DNA from: Pseudomonadota bacterium
GTDB taxonomy: Bacteria; Pseudomonadota; Gammaproteobacteria; Burkholderiales; Thiobacillaceae
NCBI GenBank assembly: GCA_029558905.1
Contig: JAKQCX010000011.1
Coordinates: 155,459 to 219,458, forward strand
Direction of reading: 5' to 3'
DNA length: 64,000 nucleotides
The translations under genes were made by a program, and so were the position numbers. Of the stretch, positions 39,590 to 49,838 are shown piece by piece. The notes under the pieces are model-generated. The model ran no database searches, was not told the origin of the DNA, and saw nothing but the letters and a program-made list of their open reading frames with translations. The first letter of the stretch is position 1. The number at the start of each line of letters is the position of its first letter.

Positions 39590-40276
39590 ATGGCCGACTT
39601 TCAAATCGCCCCATCCATCCTGTCCGCCAACTTCGCCAAGCTGGGCGAGGAAGTCGACAACGTGCTCAAGGCGGGCGCGGACATCGTCCACTTCGACGTC
39701 ATGGACAACCACTACGTGCCCAACCTGACCATCGGCCCCCTGGTGTGCGAAGCCCTGCGCAAGCACGGCGTCACCGCCCCCATCGACGTGCACCTCATGG
39801 TCAAGCCCGTAGACCGCATCATCCCCGACTTCGCCAAGGCCGGCGCCACCTACATCACCTTCCACCCGGAGGCCTCCGAGCACATCGACCGCAGCATCGG
39901 CCTCATCAAGGACAGCGGCTGCAAGGCCGGCCTGGTGTTCAACCCCGCCACCCCCCTGGACGTGCTGGAGTACATGCTGCCCAAGCTCGACATGGTGCTG
40001 TTGATGTCCGTGAATCCCGGCTTCGGCGGCCAGAAGTTCATCCCCTATGTGCTGGACAAGGCGAGGAAGGTGCGCGCCCTGATCACCGCCGGCGGCCACA
40101 ACTGCCGCCTGGAGATCGACGGTGGCGTGGGCCCCGCCAACATCGCGGAAGTAGCCCGCGCCGGCGTGGACACCTTCGTGGCCGGCTCCGCCATCTTCGG
40201 CGCGGGCAAGGACACGGACTCCAACCGCTACGACACCGTCGTGGCCGCCATGCGCGCGGAACTGGCCAAGGTCTGA
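39590..40276 (+). CDS. rpe: Ribulose-phosphate 3-epimerase
   Basis: Rpe interconverts ribulose 5-phosphate and xylulose 5-phosphate in the pentose phosphate and Calvin cycles. The 228-residue TIM barrel has [26 protein letters not shown] (metal His and Asp), [18 protein letters not shown] and EIDGGV, all in the expected order. The ATG at 39590 is the family start. It leads the rpe-gph-trpE cluster common in betaproteobacteria. Confidence 0.98.
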   Translation: MADFQIAPSILSANFAKLGEEVDNVLKAGADIVHFDVMDNHYVPNLTIGPLVCEALRKHGVTAPIDVHLMVKPVDRIIPDFAKAGATYITFHPEASEHIDRSIGLIKDSGCKAGLVFNPATPLDVLEYMLPKLDMVLLMSVNPGFGGQKFIPYVLDKARKVRALITAGGHNCRLEIDGGVGPANIAEVARAGVDTFVAGSAIFGAGKDTDSNRYDTVVAAMRAELAKV

Positions 40277-40315
40277 AACCGGGGTGCGGCTGACAGACCC
40301 CATCCCTCATTTCGT

Positions 40316-40996
40316 ATGAATTTTCCCCTCCCCCTCAAGGCCGTGGTCATCGACCTGGACGGCACCCTGCTGGATACGGCGCCGGACCTGGCGGACGCGG
40401 CCGTGGCCATGGTGGCCGACTTGGGTCTGCCGGCCATCGATCTGGCGGAGGTCAAGACCTATATCGGCAATGGCGTATCCCGCCTGGTGAAACGGGTACT
40501 GACCCGGGACATGCACGCAGAACCCGCGCCGGCACTGTTTGCCCGCGCCCTGCCCCTGTATGAAAGGCACTACGCCGCCGGCGTCTCGCGCAAGAGCCAG
40601 CCCTTTCCCGGCGTACTGGCGGGCCTGGAGGCCCTCAGGGCCAGCGGCGTGCATCTGGCCTGCATCACCAACAAGGCGGAACGCTTCACCCGCCCCCTGC
40701 TCAAGGACACGGGCCTGTATGACTACTTCGAGCTGATCCTCTCCGGTGACAGCCTGCCTGAGAAGAAGCCATCCCCCCTACCCCTGCTGCACGCCTGCGC
40801 GGTATTCGACTGTGAGCCGGCGGAACTGCTGCTCATCGGCGATTCCCTCAACGATACCCAGGCCGCCCGGGCCGCCGGCAGCCCGGTGTTCTGCGTGCCC
40901 TACGGTTACAATCGGGGCAGCCCCGTGCATGAACTGGACCTGGATGCGGTAGTGCCCTCCCTGGACGAGGCCGCCAGGTTGATCGTGCGCAAATGA
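40316..40996 (+). CDS. gph: Phosphoglycolate phosphatase
   Basis: Gph removes the phosphate from 2-phosphoglycolate, formed by Rubisco oxygenation or DNA 3'-end repair. The 226-residue HAD hydrolase has the nucleophile motif DLDGTLLDT at the N-terminus, the threonine motif CITNK, and a late lysine/DD motif (GDSLPEKKPSP ... IGDSLNDTQAA). It lies 40 bases after rpe and 18 before trpE. Confidence 0.95.
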   Translation: MNFPLPLKAVVIDLDGTLLDTAPDLADAAVAMVADLGLPAIDLAEVKTYIGNGVSRLVKRVLTRDMHAEPAPALFARALPLYERHYAAGVSRKSQPFPGVLAGLEALRASGVHLACITNKAERFTRPLLKDTGLYDYFELILSGDSLPEKKPSPLPLLHACAVFDCEPAELLLIGDSLNDTQAARAAGSPVFCVPYGYNRGSPVHELDLDAVVPSLDEAARLIVRK

Positions 40997-41013
40997 TGCG
41001 CGGGCGCTGACCC

Positions 41014-42510
41014 ATGTTCAACGAAGACAAGTTCAACAGCCTGGCCCGCCAGGGCTACAACCGCATTCCCGTCATTCGCCAGTTGCCGGCGGACCTGGAC
41101 ACCCCCCTGTCCCTTTATCTGAAGCTGGCCAACCAGCCCTACACCTACCTGCTGGAATCCGTGGAGGGAGGCGAGCGTTTCGGCCGCTACTCCTTCATCG
41201 GTCTGCCCGCCAGGACGGTGCTGCGTGTGTACGGCCACTTCGCCAGCGTGGAAACCAAGGGTCTGCCCGTGGAGCAGTGCGACTGCGAGGATCCACTGGC
41301 CTTCATCGAGTCCTTTCAGGCCCGCTTCAAGGCCGCCCCCGTGCCCGGCATGCCCCGCTTCCCCGGCGGCCTGTGTGGCTACTTCGGCTACGACACGGTG
41401 CGCTACATCGAGAAGAGGCTGGCCCGCACCTTCAAGCCGGACGACGTCAACACACCCGACATCCTGCTCATGCTCACCGACGAGCTGGCGGTGGTGGACA
41501 ACCTCACGGGCGGCATCAGCCTCATCGTCTATGCCGATCCCCTGGAGGATGATGCCTACCTGAAGGCGCACATGCGTCTGAACGATCTGGCCAGAGAGCT
41601 GGAAAAACCCGTCAAGCCCCCCATCGACGAGGCCGGCGAGGAACACGAAGCCCGGTCGGAGTTCGGCGAGAACGGCTACAAGGCCGCGGTGGAAAGGGCC
41701 AAGCGCTACATCACCGCGGGCGACATCATGCAGGTGGTGCTGGCCCAGCGCATGAGCCGACCCTTCCACGCCCATCCCCTCTCCCTGTACCGGGCCCTGC
41801 GCCGCCTGAATCCCTCCCCCTACATGTTCTATTACGACATGGGCGGCTTTCAGGTGGTGGGCTCGTCGCCGGAGATCCTGGTGCGTCTTGAGGGTCAGGG
41901 CGAAGGCGTGGACAAGCGGGTGACGGTGCGCCCCATCGCCGGCACCCGGCCCCGGGGCGCCAACCGGGAGGAAGACCTGTCGCTGGAACAGGACCTGCTG
42001 ACGGACCCCAAGGAGCTGGCCGAGCACGTGCAGCTCATGGACCTGGGCCGCAACGACGTGGGGCGTGTCGCCCGCGTGGGCAGCGTGCAGGTCACGGAAA
42101 ACATGCGCATCGAACGTTATTCCCACGTCATGCACATCGTTTCCAACGTGGAGGCCAGGCTGCGTCCGAACCTCAGCGCCATGGACGTGCTGCGCGCCAC
42201 CTTCCCCGCCGGCACCGTATCGGGGGCACCCAAGATCCGCGCCATGGAAATCATCGACGAGCTGGAACCCAGCAAGCGGGGCATCTACGCCGGGGCCGTG
42301 GGCTATCTGGGCTTCAACGGCGACATGGACCTGGCCATCGCCATCCGTACCGCCGTGGTGAAGAATGGCACCCTGTACGTCCAGGCGGGCGCGGGTATCG
42401 TCGCGGATTCGGTGCCCGAGAATGAGTGGCAGGAAACCCGCAACAAGGCGCGCGCCGTCATCCGTGCCGCCGAGCTGGCCCTGTACAAGCCTCCCGGCAA
42501 CCAGATCTGA
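41014..42510 (+). CDS. trpE: Anthranilate synthase component I
   Basis: TrpE uses ammonia (from TrpG) and chorismate to make anthranilate, the first step of tryptophan synthesis. The 498-residue protein has the feedback-site motif [18 protein letters not shown] at about residues 45-62 and the chorismate-binding C-terminal half ([56 protein letters not shown]). It ends the rpe-gph-trpE cluster. The usual trpG-trpD-trpC do not follow here. Confidence 0.97.
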   Translation: MFNEDKFNSLARQGYNRIPVIRQLPADLDTPLSLYLKLANQPYTYLLESVEGGERFGRYSFIGLPARTVLRVYGHFASVETKGLPVEQCDCEDPLAFIESFQARFKAAPVPGMPRFPGGLCGYFGYDTVRYIEKRLARTFKPDDVNTPDILLMLTDELAVVDNLTGGISLIVYADPLEDDAYLKAHMRLNDLARELEKPVKPPIDEAGEEHEARSEFGENGYKAAVERAKRYITAGDIMQVVLAQRMSRPFHAHPLSLYRALRRLNPSPYMFYYDMGGFQVVGSSPEILVRLEGQGEGVDKRVTVRPIAGTRPRGANREEDLSLEQDLLTDPKELAEHVQLMDLGRNDVGRVARVGSVQVTENMRIERYSHVMHIVSNVEARLRPNLSAMDVLRATFPAGTVSGAPKIRAMEIIDELEPSKRGIYAGAVGYLGFNGDMDLAIAIRTAVVKNGTLYVQAGAGIVADSVPENEWQETRNKARAVIRAAELALYKPPGNQI

Positions 42511-42641
42511 GCGGGGCAGGGCGCTGGCGGGAGGCGACGGCCGCGCGCGCGTGCATGTCTGGATGAGATGCATTTTTATCGCTGGAAGCGGTGATCGATG
42601 CGAAAATGCGTAGTTGTACGCATCCGACCGCCCAGCTTTCC

Positions 42642-45600
42642 ATGAAAGATGACCTGTCCCGTGCCTTCACCCGGGCACGCCGTCCCATACCGCCCCAGCG
42701 CCTGCGCCGCTTGCGGCAGATCAACCTGCAACTGGCGGCCCTGAACCAGCCGGGCTGGCTGGGTGACGAAGACCAGTGGCTGGAGATTGCCGACGACCTG
42801 CTGCGCAACTACCGCCAGCACCGGCTCCTGCTGCAGGGCTACCGCTGTCCGGCGGACCAGCGCATCCAGGACTTCATCAATGGCTATCTGCAACGCAATG
42901 GGGTGGACGACCGCGTGCAATTGCCCGCGGTCAGCTTCATCCTGGATGCCCCGGGTCTGGCCGCCGAGCTCTCCCTGCCGGTGGAGGATGACCGCTTCGC
43001 CTCACCATGGATCACCTCCTACCGGGTGAAACAGGGAGTGTTGCACAACCCGCAGAAGGATCGCCGCACCACGAACGGGGTCTTCCACATTGTGGAAGGT
43101 GGCCTGCCCATCGCCTGGGACAAGAAGGCCGTGCCTCCCGCCACCTTTGCCACCCTGTTCCAGGCGGCCATGCACCCGCCCGAGGTCCTGATGCGCCTGC
43201 CCTTCACCAGCCACCAGAACCGGGAAGCCCACATGTGGGTATCCCTGCTGCTGCGTCCCCTGGTGTCGCCGGAAGTGCCTGGCGTGATGCCGGAGAAACG
43301 CATGGAAACCCGGTTCTTCGCCCCCGGTGGTCTGGTCTCCAACCTGGATTTCGTGGAACGCATCTTCGGCAATGGTGGCGACCCCTTCCTGCCCCGCAAC
43401 GATGCCGGACTGGACGTGGAACACTGGTCCGGCCACACGGGCTGCGTCATCCTGGCCCCCCATCTCATCGAGCTGCGCAAGAAGGAACTTGGCCTGCCCC
43501 ACTGGCGGGATGCCAGCGCGCGCCAGCGTCGGGACGGCATGTGCTGGCGTGACGAGGACGAGAAGTACAACGACGGCGAAGCCTTCAAGCTGGTGTGCCG
43601 AGACATGAACGGCGTCATCGTCACCCTCATCGCCGACAACTACTTTGGATATTCCAAGAAGGAGATCAAGTCGCAGATCTCCTACGCCGCCAACCTGCTC
43701 GGCGGGGTCGAGGAGGAGCACTCCGGTGGCGCCCTGGCCTTCGCCAGTTACAACCTGGGGGACAGCTACACCCTGGACTCCAAATACCGGGCCAGTGGTC
43801 ACAGCTTCGCCGAGCTGATCCGGCGTATGGGCAAGCAGATCGACCCACGGCCCGAGGGCTACGGCGTGGACAGGACCTGGCCGGATGTGATCTACCTGCC
43901 GGAAGACGCCCATCTGGATGTGCACGAGCAACGCATCACCTGGGGTGGAGGCAGTCTCAAGCTGCTGGCGGGCCATACCTATTTCTACCCCAACGGTTTC
44001 AAGGTGGCCCTGGAGAAGCATCCCCATGCCCCCACGTGGCGCCTGGTGGGCAGCGAAGCGGAGGGTGTGTTCTGCTACAAACCCTGCACCGTCTCTGGCG
44101 GTGGCAAGTCCGAGATATCCAAGTCCCTGGAATCCGCCCTATTGTCCGGCCCCTACTACGTGCAGGACCTGAAGCAGGACCTGGACGAGGTGGAAAGGAT
44201 CTTTCGCCGCGATTACAGCGACCGCTTCCAGAACCCGGCACCGGAGGGCCCGGACACCCGCCCCCTGCTCTCGCCCAAGCGCACCGTGGGTTCGGTCATC
44301 AAGCTGCTCACCCCGTCGGACGAATACACCCCCGCCTACAGCGCGTGGCTGGCCACCATCCCCAACCACATCCGCGCCCTGGTGTTCATCATCAAGCGCT
44401 TCTACCGGGAGGAATGGGGCGACAACTGGCGCGAACATTTCCATGTGGACATGGTCAACGGCCACCCGGGCCACGAGCTGAAGTTCCACCGCCATCGCCT
44501 GGAGGCCAGTTATCTACGCATCGGCCGTCTGGATGATGGCGCCTGGCGGGTCTACAAGACCCGCCAGGACTTCGTGGGCAGCAAGAAGGTGCAGCTGGCG
44601 GACGACATCGCCGCCGCCGCCACCCTGCCCCGGGCCCGGCTCGGCCACCTGCACCCGGATACGGCGAGAAACGTCGGCGTGAAGCTGGTGGGCAACTGCG
44701 AGGCCCGTCTGTTCCAGCGCCCGGACGATGCCAGGCACCGGGGACTGGATGCCCAGACCGAACAGGACCTCACCGAGACGGACAACTTCATCTCCAACTT
44801 CGAACCCCTGACACGCCAGGATGCCATCGGACTGACCGAGGACGTGGTGAACTTCCACCGCTACACCCCGGCGATGCAGGCCTTCATCCGGGAGGCCTCC
44901 CAGGAGGACGGTTTTTTCGTGTCCTCCGCGCATGCCCGCATGGTGAACGGCAAGCCCAGTCCCAACGTGCGTTACCTGCAGAAACGCCCCGATCTGGCGC
45001 ATCCTCGGGAAGGCCACATCGCCCGCATGGGAGTGCGTCTGGCCCGGCGCATGCCGGCGGAGGCGCCGGTGCACTGGGCGGTGGACGCCATGCTGCCCGG
45101 GCGACGCAACAACCCGCCCAAGCCCGGCATCCGCCCGCTGGCGGTGTATGGTCCCATCCACTACCAGGATCTGCCCGAGCTGTTCATGGACTTCATCGCC
45201 AGCCTGTCGGGCAAGTCCCCCTCCACCACCGGCGCGGGCTCGGAGGGCGCCCTCACCAAGGGCCCCTTCAATGCCCTCACCTATACGGCAGACCTGAACA
45301 ACGCCCTGGTGTCCTTCATCCTTTGCGGCCACCAGGGTTTTTCCACCGCTGCCGGTTACATAGGCCCGGATCGGCGCGTGGACCATGACGTGAGTTTTCT
45401 CATGCCCGAGATCTGGTGCCGTCTCACCCCTCAGGAGCGGGATGCCCGGTGGCTCATCGAGCGAGGCTACCTGGAAGCGGTGCGGGATTTCGTGCACAAG
45501 GGTCGGAACGTGCCCGCCAGCCGCCTGGGCTACCGCATCACAGCCCGTTTCCTGCACGCCTTCCTGGGGCGCATCTTCGACGATCCCCTGGGCATCTTCG

Positions 45601-46079
45601 ACGAGGCCATGCTGCGGCCCGAGACCCAGGACCTGGACGCCTTCGCCGATGGCATCCTGCACATCGCCCAGATGCACCAGAAGGTGGCCCGTGGCTATCT
45701 GGAAGACGGTTCGGTGGAAGACGCCTGCCCGCCCCTGAAGACCCTGCTGCACATCATGGCCCAGGGCCAATACCAGGGTAGGGACCTGACCCACCCGGAT
45801 ATCCGCATCCTCTTTACCCGTGAAAACCTGCTGGCCAGCGACTGGTACCAGTCACGTCTGGCCATCCAGCAGACCCGCGAACTGGCCTTGGCGCAACGGC
45901 AGCTCGACTACCTGGAAGGCTTCCTCGGCTCCGCCACCTGCTGCGAAGCCGATCTGCGGGGGGATTGCGAGGCCCGCCTGGAGCGTGTCCGGGCCAGGCT
46001 GGCGGAAGTCCGGTCCCCGGCCTATCTGGAAAGCCTGCGCGGCGGCCTGGGGGCGGACTGGGTGCATCACGGGGCCTGA
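42642..46079 (+). CDS. Probable pyrophosphate-type phosphoenolpyruvate carboxykinase (PPi-PEPCK), very large
   Basis: An 1145-residue soluble protein. I read it as PPi-PEPCK, which interconverts oxaloacetate + PPi and PEP + Pi + CO2. Enzymes of this class (Entamoeba, Propionibacterium) are about twice as long as GTP- or ATP-PEPCK, matching this length. Seen in the sequence: a P-loop-like CTVSGGGKSEISKS with Gly486-Ser490, just followed by an acidic VQDLKQDLDEV that could be the second kinase motif; an arginine-rich SHQNREAHMW; and EEEHSGGALAF. No signal peptide or membrane segment is present. The start is uncertain: GTG 42591 and ATG 42606 are alternatives; I prefer MKDDLSRAF. The family call comes from remembered similarity, not a search. 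Confidence 0.62.
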   Translation: MKDDLSRAFTRARRPIPPQRLRRLRQINLQLAALNQPGWLGDEDQWLEIADDLLRNYRQHRLLLQGYRCPADQRIQDFINGYLQRNGVDDRVQLPAVSFILDAPGLAAELSLPVEDDRFASPWITSYRVKQGVLHNPQKDRRTTNGVFHIVEGGLPIAWDKKAVPPATFATLFQAAMHPPEVLMRLPFTSHQNREAHMWVSLLLRPLVSPEVPGVMPEKRMETRFFAPGGLVSNLDFVERIFGNGGDPFLPRNDAGLDVEHWSGHTGCVILAPHLIELRKKELGLPHWRDASARQRRDGMCWRDEDEKYNDGEAFKLVCRDMNGVIVTLIADNYFGYSKKEIKSQISYAANLLGGVEEEHSGGALAFASYNLGDSYTLDSKYRASGHSFAELIRRMGKQIDPRPEGYGVDRTWPDVIYLPEDAHLDVHEQRITWGGGSLKLLAGHTYFYPNGFKVALEKHPHAPTWRLVGSEAEGVFCYKPCTVSGGGKSEISKSLESALLSGPYYVQDLKQDLDEVERIFRRDYSDRFQNPAPEGPDTRPLLSPKRTVGSVIKLLTPSDEYTPAYSAWLATIPNHIRALVFIIKRFYREEWGDNWREHFHVDMVNGHPGHELKFHRHRLEASYLRIGRLDDGAWRVYKTRQDFVGSKKVQLADDIAAAATLPRARLGHLHPDTARNVGVKLVGNCEARLFQRPDDARHRGLDAQTEQDLTETDNFISNFEPLTRQDAIGLTEDVVNFHRYTPAMQAFIREASQEDGFFVSSAHARMVNGKPSPNVRYLQKRPDLAHPREGHIARMGVRLARRMPAEAPVHWAVDAMLPGRRNNPPKPGIRPLAVYGPIHYQDLPELFMDFIASLSGKSPSTTGAGSEGALTKGPFNALTYTADLNNALVSFILCGHQGFSTAAGYIGPDRRVDHDVSFLMPEIWCRLTPQERDARWLIERGYLEAVRDFVHKGRNVPASRLGYRITARFLHAFLGRIFDDPLGIFDEAMLRPETQDLDAFADGILHIAQMHQKVARGYLEDGSVEDACPPLKTLLHIMAQGQYQGRDLTHPDIRILFTRENLLASDWYQSRLAIQQTRELALAQRQLDYLEGFLGSATCCEADLRGDCEARLERVRARLAEVRSPAYLESLRGGLGADWVHHGA

Positions 46080-46094
46080 TGCCCCGCGCCCGAC

Positions 46095-46994
46095 TCAGTA
46101 GCCCACGGCGGCCAGGGCCGCCAAAGGGCCCGCCGCGCGGATGGCCTCGATCTGCTCCCGCTGCCGGGTGTATAGGGTGCCCCCGAAGCACACCGCGCTC
46201 ATGGAGATATCGGCGAAATGCTCCCGGCTGCGCGGGATCAGCAGCAACCAGTCCTGCTCCGCCAGCAGGTTGAAAGGCGGCAGCAGTCCGTCTTTGCCCG
46301 GTTTCATATCCAGCACCTCACAGGCCCGCGCAAATCCGGCATGCAGGCTGGCCGCTATGTCCATCACCGGCACTCCACGGCCACAGTGCACACGCACGAA
46401 GCCATGCCGCATGCGCAACACCGGGTGGGTGACAACTTCCTGTGGTGGCAGGGTGAGCGGCAGACCGGGTGCATAGATCCCCAGACTGGCATTGCCCGGG
46501 GCCGACGGGATCCATTGCACATGCTTGTGGCGCTGGCTGGCGCCCGCCGCCAGACCGCCGTTGTACAGGCCCAGTCCGCCCGCCTCCCGCATGAGGATGG
46601 CCAGGGCAGTGAAATCATCGAGAGTCAGGGGCAGCAGTTGTTCCTCGAATGTGCGCCGGGCCAGCACCAGATGGCGCGCGCAGAGGGGGAACTTGTTGAG
46701 TATGGCCACGTGCGCCTCGCCAATGGGCCCCACCGTCAGGTCCGCTTCCGGATGCAGGAAGGGATTGAAGGTCGCGTCCCGCGGACCGCCGGGAATGGCA
46801 ACGTTCTCATCGGCCTTGTCCGCCTGGGTGCCAGCACTCGCATCCTTGGCGGCCAGGGAGGATACCCAGCGCACGATGAAACGGATGCCGCCATCCACCA
46901 GCTCGATCTGTTCCGCCTGCACCGGTTGCAGGGAACCGGTGGCCAGGGCCGCCGCGCTACGGGCATCGATCGCCTCGATCCAGCCTGTACTCAT
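46095..46994 (-). CDS. ATP adenylyltransferase (Ap4A phosphorylase)/APS:phosphate adenylyltransferase family
   Basis: A 299-residue HIT-superfamily protein of the Apa1/Apa2 class that phosphorolyses Ap4A to ADP and ATP. The catalytic His-x-His-x-Gln reads HKHVQ at residues 156-160, inside [16 protein letters not shown], and the upstream [15 protein letters not shown] block matches the nucleotide-binding strand of the family. The C-terminal extension ([10 protein letters not shown]) is typical. A relative in Thiobacillus acts as APS:phosphate adenylyltransferase in sulfite oxidation, so that is an alternative function here. It is convergent with the giant gene on its left and divergent from the pseudouridine synthase. 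Confidence 0.85.
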   Translation of the reverse strand: MSTGWIEAIDARSAAALATGSLQPVQAEQIELVDGGIRFIVRWVSSLAAKDASAGTQADKADENVAIPGGPRDATFNPFLHPEADLTVGPIGEAHVAILNKFPLCARHLVLARRTFEEQLLPLTLDDFTALAILMREAGGLGLYNGGLAAGASQRHKHVQWIPSAPGNASLGIYAPGLPLTLPPQEVVTHPVLRMRHGFVRVHCGRGVPVMDIAASLHAGFARACEVLDMKPGKDGLLPPFNLLAEQDWLLLIPRSREHFADISMSAVCFGGTLYTRQREQIEAIRAAGPLAALAAVGY

Positions 46995-47080
46995 GTAATC
47001 TTTCTCCGCATATCGACTGCCGACACAAGGTTGTTATTGTAGGCCGGCACTCCCAGGTCTCATCCCCCACAGGAAAACCC

Positions 47081-47812
47081 ATGGCCGAACGCATCCGTCT
47101 GTCCAAGCTCATGTCCGAACGGGGTCTGTGCTCCCGCCGGGAGGCCGATGCCTTCATCGAGCGGGGCCTGGTGCGCGTGGACGGCGAGCGTATCGGCGAA
47201 CTGGGCACGCGTGTGGATCCGGGCTGCAAAATCGAGCTGGACCCTTCCGCGCGCAGGCAGCAGCAGACACGGGTGACCCTGTTGCTGCACAAGCCCGTGG
47301 GCTACGTTTCCGGTCAGCCGGAACCGGGCCATGCCCCGGCCGTAACCCTGATCCGCGCTGATACCCAGTGGCGGGAAGGGGGCGGCCCCCCCTTCAGCCC
47401 CGCAATGCTCAAGGGTCTGGCACCGGCGGGACGCCTGGACATCGACTCCACGGGGCTGCTGGTACTCACCCAGGACGGGCGCGTGGCCCGGCAGCTCATC
47501 GGCGAGGATTCCCGGATCGACAAGGAGTATCTGGTGCGCGTGCGGGGCCAGCTGTCGGAACACGGCCTTCGTCTTCTCAACCACGGTCTGGAACTGGATG
47601 GCCGCAAGCTTCGCCCCGCCCAGGTGACCTGGCAGAACACGGACCAGCTCAAGTTCATCCTGCGGGAGGGACGCAAACGCCAGATCCGCCGCATGTGCGA
47701 GCTGGTGGGTCTGAAGGTGGTGGGCCTGAAGCGGGTACGCATCGGCCGGGTACGCCTGGGAGATCTGCCCCTGGGCCTTTGGCGGGCGTTGCAGCCCGGA
47801 GAGGAATTCTGA
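47081..47812 (+). CDS. RsuA/RluF-family pseudouridine synthase
   Basis: A 243-residue enzyme converting specific rRNA uridines to pseudouridine. An N-terminal S4 RNA-binding domain ([25 protein letters not shown]) is followed by the catalytic domain with [18 protein letters not shown], where the second Asp of RLDIDS is in the family catalytic position, and [16 protein letters not shown] at the C-terminus. Length and motifs fit RluF/RsuA/RluE; the exact target (for instance 23S U2604 for RluF) is not decided by sequence alone. It is followed 4 bases later by the glycerate kinase. Confidence 0.9.
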   Translation: MAERIRLSKLMSERGLCSRREADAFIERGLVRVDGERIGELGTRVDPGCKIELDPSARRQQQTRVTLLLHKPVGYVSGQPEPGHAPAVTLIRADTQWREGGGPPFSPAMLKGLAPAGRLDIDSTGLLVLTQDGRVARQLIGEDSRIDKEYLVRVRGQLSEHGLRLLNHGLELDGRKLRPAQVTWQNTDQLKFILREGRKRQIRRMCELVGLKVVGLKRVRIGRVRLGDLPLGLWRALQPGEEF

Positions 47813-47816
47813 AAAT

Positions 47817-49100
47817 ATGGCCCAGATACCTCCGCGCCAGATACTGCAGGTGGCCTTCCAGGCCGCCGTGCACGCGGTACGGGCCAGGGTCCTGCTCCCT
47901 CCCCACCTGCCACCGGCACCAGCCCGGGGCCGGCTCGTTGTGGTGGGCGCCGGCAAGGCCGCCGCCGACATGGTGACCTGCGTGGAGAGTCACTATCCGG
48001 ACGTGGTGCGCATGACAGGCCTGGCCATAACCCGCCACGGCCATGCCCTGCCCACGCACCGCATCCCGGTGCTGGAGGCGGGTCATCCCCTGCCGGACCA
48101 GGAGGGTCTGGAAGGGGCGCGAACCCTGCTGCGCATCGTGCAAGATGCCACCCCGTCCGACCACATCCTGGCCCTGCTCTCCGGTGGCGGCTCCAGCCTG
48201 CTGACCCTGCCTATGCAGGGGCTCGACCTGCAGGATGTGCGGGCCGTCATGCAGGGTCTGCTGCAATCCGGCGCCCCAATCGCGCAGATCAACTGCGTGC
48301 GCAAACACCTGTCCCGTACCCTGGGTGGACGCCTGGCCCGATCCTCCGCCGCACCGGTCACGGCCCTGCTGTTGTCCGATGTGGTGGGAGACGACATCAG
48401 CGTCATCGCCTCCGGCCCCTTTGCCCCGGACAACACCACCTATGCCGAGGCCCTGACGGTGTTGCAGGACTGGCAGGTGCGGGTGCCATCGCCGCTGCGT
48501 AGCCATCTGGAGCAAGGCGCCGCGGGTGTACTGCCCGAAACCCCCGGGCCCGCGGACCCCTGTTTTTCCCGGGTGGACACCCGTGTCGTCGGCAATGGCC
48601 GCACCGCCCTGGAAGGGGCTGCCGCCCACCTGGCACGGCTGGGGATGGAAGCGGAAATCTGGGGAGCCCACTTCGTGGGCGAGGCCCGGGGCCTGGCGCG
48701 TGAATTCGCCCGGCGTGTCCGCTGCATGCAGTCCGCTCGGAGTCCCCGCGCGCCGCCGCGCATGCTGCTATCGGGCGGCGAGACCCAGGTGACGGTACGC
48801 GGATCCGGACGGGGCGGGCGCAACACGGAATTCCTCCTGGCCCTGGGCCTGGAGCTCCAAGGCATGCCAGGGGTCCACGCCCTGGCCGCGGATACCGATG
48901 GCATCGATGGCAGTGAGGACAATGCCGGCGCCTTGCTGGCGCCGGACACCCTGGCTCGGGCCGCGTCGCGAGGACTGGATGCCCATGCCCGCCTGGCGGA
49001 CAATGATGCGCATGGCTTTTTTTCGGCCTTGGGCGACCTGCTCATGACGGGCCCCACCCGTACTAATGCAAACGACTTTCGTGCGATCCTTCTAGGCTAA
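47817..49100 (+). CDS. Glycerate 2-kinase (DUF4147/MOFRL family)
   Basis: A 427-residue kinase that phosphorylates D-glycerate at C2. The N-terminal DUF4147 domain shows VVVGAGKAAADM, EAGHPLPDQEG and LLSGGGSSLL (ATP-binding), and the C-terminal MOFRL domain shows LLSGGETQVTVRGSGRGGRNTEFLLALG with conserved DTDGIDGS further on. It could serve the glycerate made from glycolate downstream of Gph, or from the serine cycle, but no partner gene is adjacent. The 3' end overlaps the convergent SAM-cleaving enzyme by 38 bases. Confidence 0.93.
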   Translation: MAQIPPRQILQVAFQAAVHAVRARVLLPPHLPPAPARGRLVVVGAGKAAADMVTCVESHYPDVVRMTGLAITRHGHALPTHRIPVLEAGHPLPDQEGLEGARTLLRIVQDATPSDHILALLSGGGSSLLTLPMQGLDLQDVRAVMQGLLQSGAPIAQINCVRKHLSRTLGGRLARSSAAPVTALLLSDVVGDDISVIASGPFAPDNTTYAEALTVLQDWQVRVPSPLRSHLEQGAAGVLPETPGPADPCFSRVDTRVVGNGRTALEGAAAHLARLGMEAEIWGAHFVGEARGLAREFARRVRCMQSARSPRAPPRMLLSGGETQVTVRGSGRGGRNTEFLLALGLELQGMPGVHALAADTDGIDGSEDNAGALLAPDTLARAASRGLDAHARLADNDAHGFFSALGDLLMTGPTRTNANDFRAILLG

Positions 49101-49833
49101 CCGGGTCGCCCACCCTCAACCCCAGCAGGTTCGCCGCGCTGCTCCGGTTGGCGGCAATCTCCACCAGGCCAACGCTGTTCACATACCAGAAGGCTTCACC
49201 CTTGCCGGCGGCGGAGAAGGTTCTGCGCCAGTCCAGGCTACGGCCCTTCACGCTCAATCTGCCCGTGGGGTCCACCAGTCCGCCTCGCAGTCCAGTCCAG
49301 GCGTTACCATAATGATCGATGTACAGGATGCGCGGCAGGTCCGCGGCATCGAACTGCACCAGCAGAGGTGCGGGGGTCAGGCGCCCCTCGGGCAAGGAGC
49401 CCGCGGCGATCTCGCCGGCAATCGGGGCAAAAAGATCGCGGCCATGGAAGCTGGCGCCCAGTCCTTCGGGCCGCCAGTGGATACGCCAGGTCCGTGCTTC
49501 CTGCGCCCGCGCCGCCACGATGGACAGGAGGCCATTGTCCGGCCCCACATACCAGCGGCCATCCGCCTGCAGCACCACGGCCTCGCGTGGACCGCCCACG
49601 CCTGGGTCGACGATGCACAGGAACACCGCCCCAACAGGGAAAACCTGGCACAGCGCAGCCAGCAGCTGCGCCCCCGCATGCGCATTGAAGTCCGGTACGG
49701 CATGCAACAGGTCGATGACCGGCACCAGGGGGGCAGACTGACCAAGCACGGCCTTGAGCTGTCCCACATAGGGGTCTTGCCAGCCGTAGTCGGTAAACAG
49801 GAGGAGCATGCTCCGGTCCGGGTGTAGGGCCAT
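49063..49833 (-). CDS. SAM hydroxide adenosyltransferase (DUF62 family)
   Basis: A 256-residue DUF62 protein; the family hydrolyses S-adenosylmethionine to adenosine and methionine. Seen are the N-terminal LLFTDYGWQDPYVGQLKAVL, DLLHAVPDF, VDPGVGG, GPDNGLLS, and GRDLFAPIAGEIAAG, in the family order with the Asp/His/Arg triad regions. ATG 49833 and ATG 49809 are both possible; the second lacks well-placed Shine-Dalgarno support. The gene starts directly behind the terminator-like hairpin of the ribosomal alpha operon and converges on the glycerate kinase. Confidence 0.9.
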   Translation of the reverse strand: MALHPDRSMLLLFTDYGWQDPYVGQLKAVLGQSAPLVPVIDLLHAVPDFNAHAGAQLLAALCQVFPVGAVFLCIVDPGVGGPREAVVLQADGRWYVGPDNGLLSIVAARAQEARTWRIHWRPEGLGASFHGRDLFAPIAGEIAAGSLPEGRLTPAPLLVQFDAADLPRILYIDHYGNAWTGLRGGLVDPTGRLSVKGRSLDWRRTFSAAGKGEAFWYVNSVGLVEIAANRSSAANLLGLRVGDPVSLEGSHESRLH

Positions 49834-49838
49834 ACATC

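Noticed and set aside
40906..42573. 555-codon minus-strand frame opposite trpE
   Set aside because: It lies opposite highly conserved TrpE motifs and has no family similarity that I can see.
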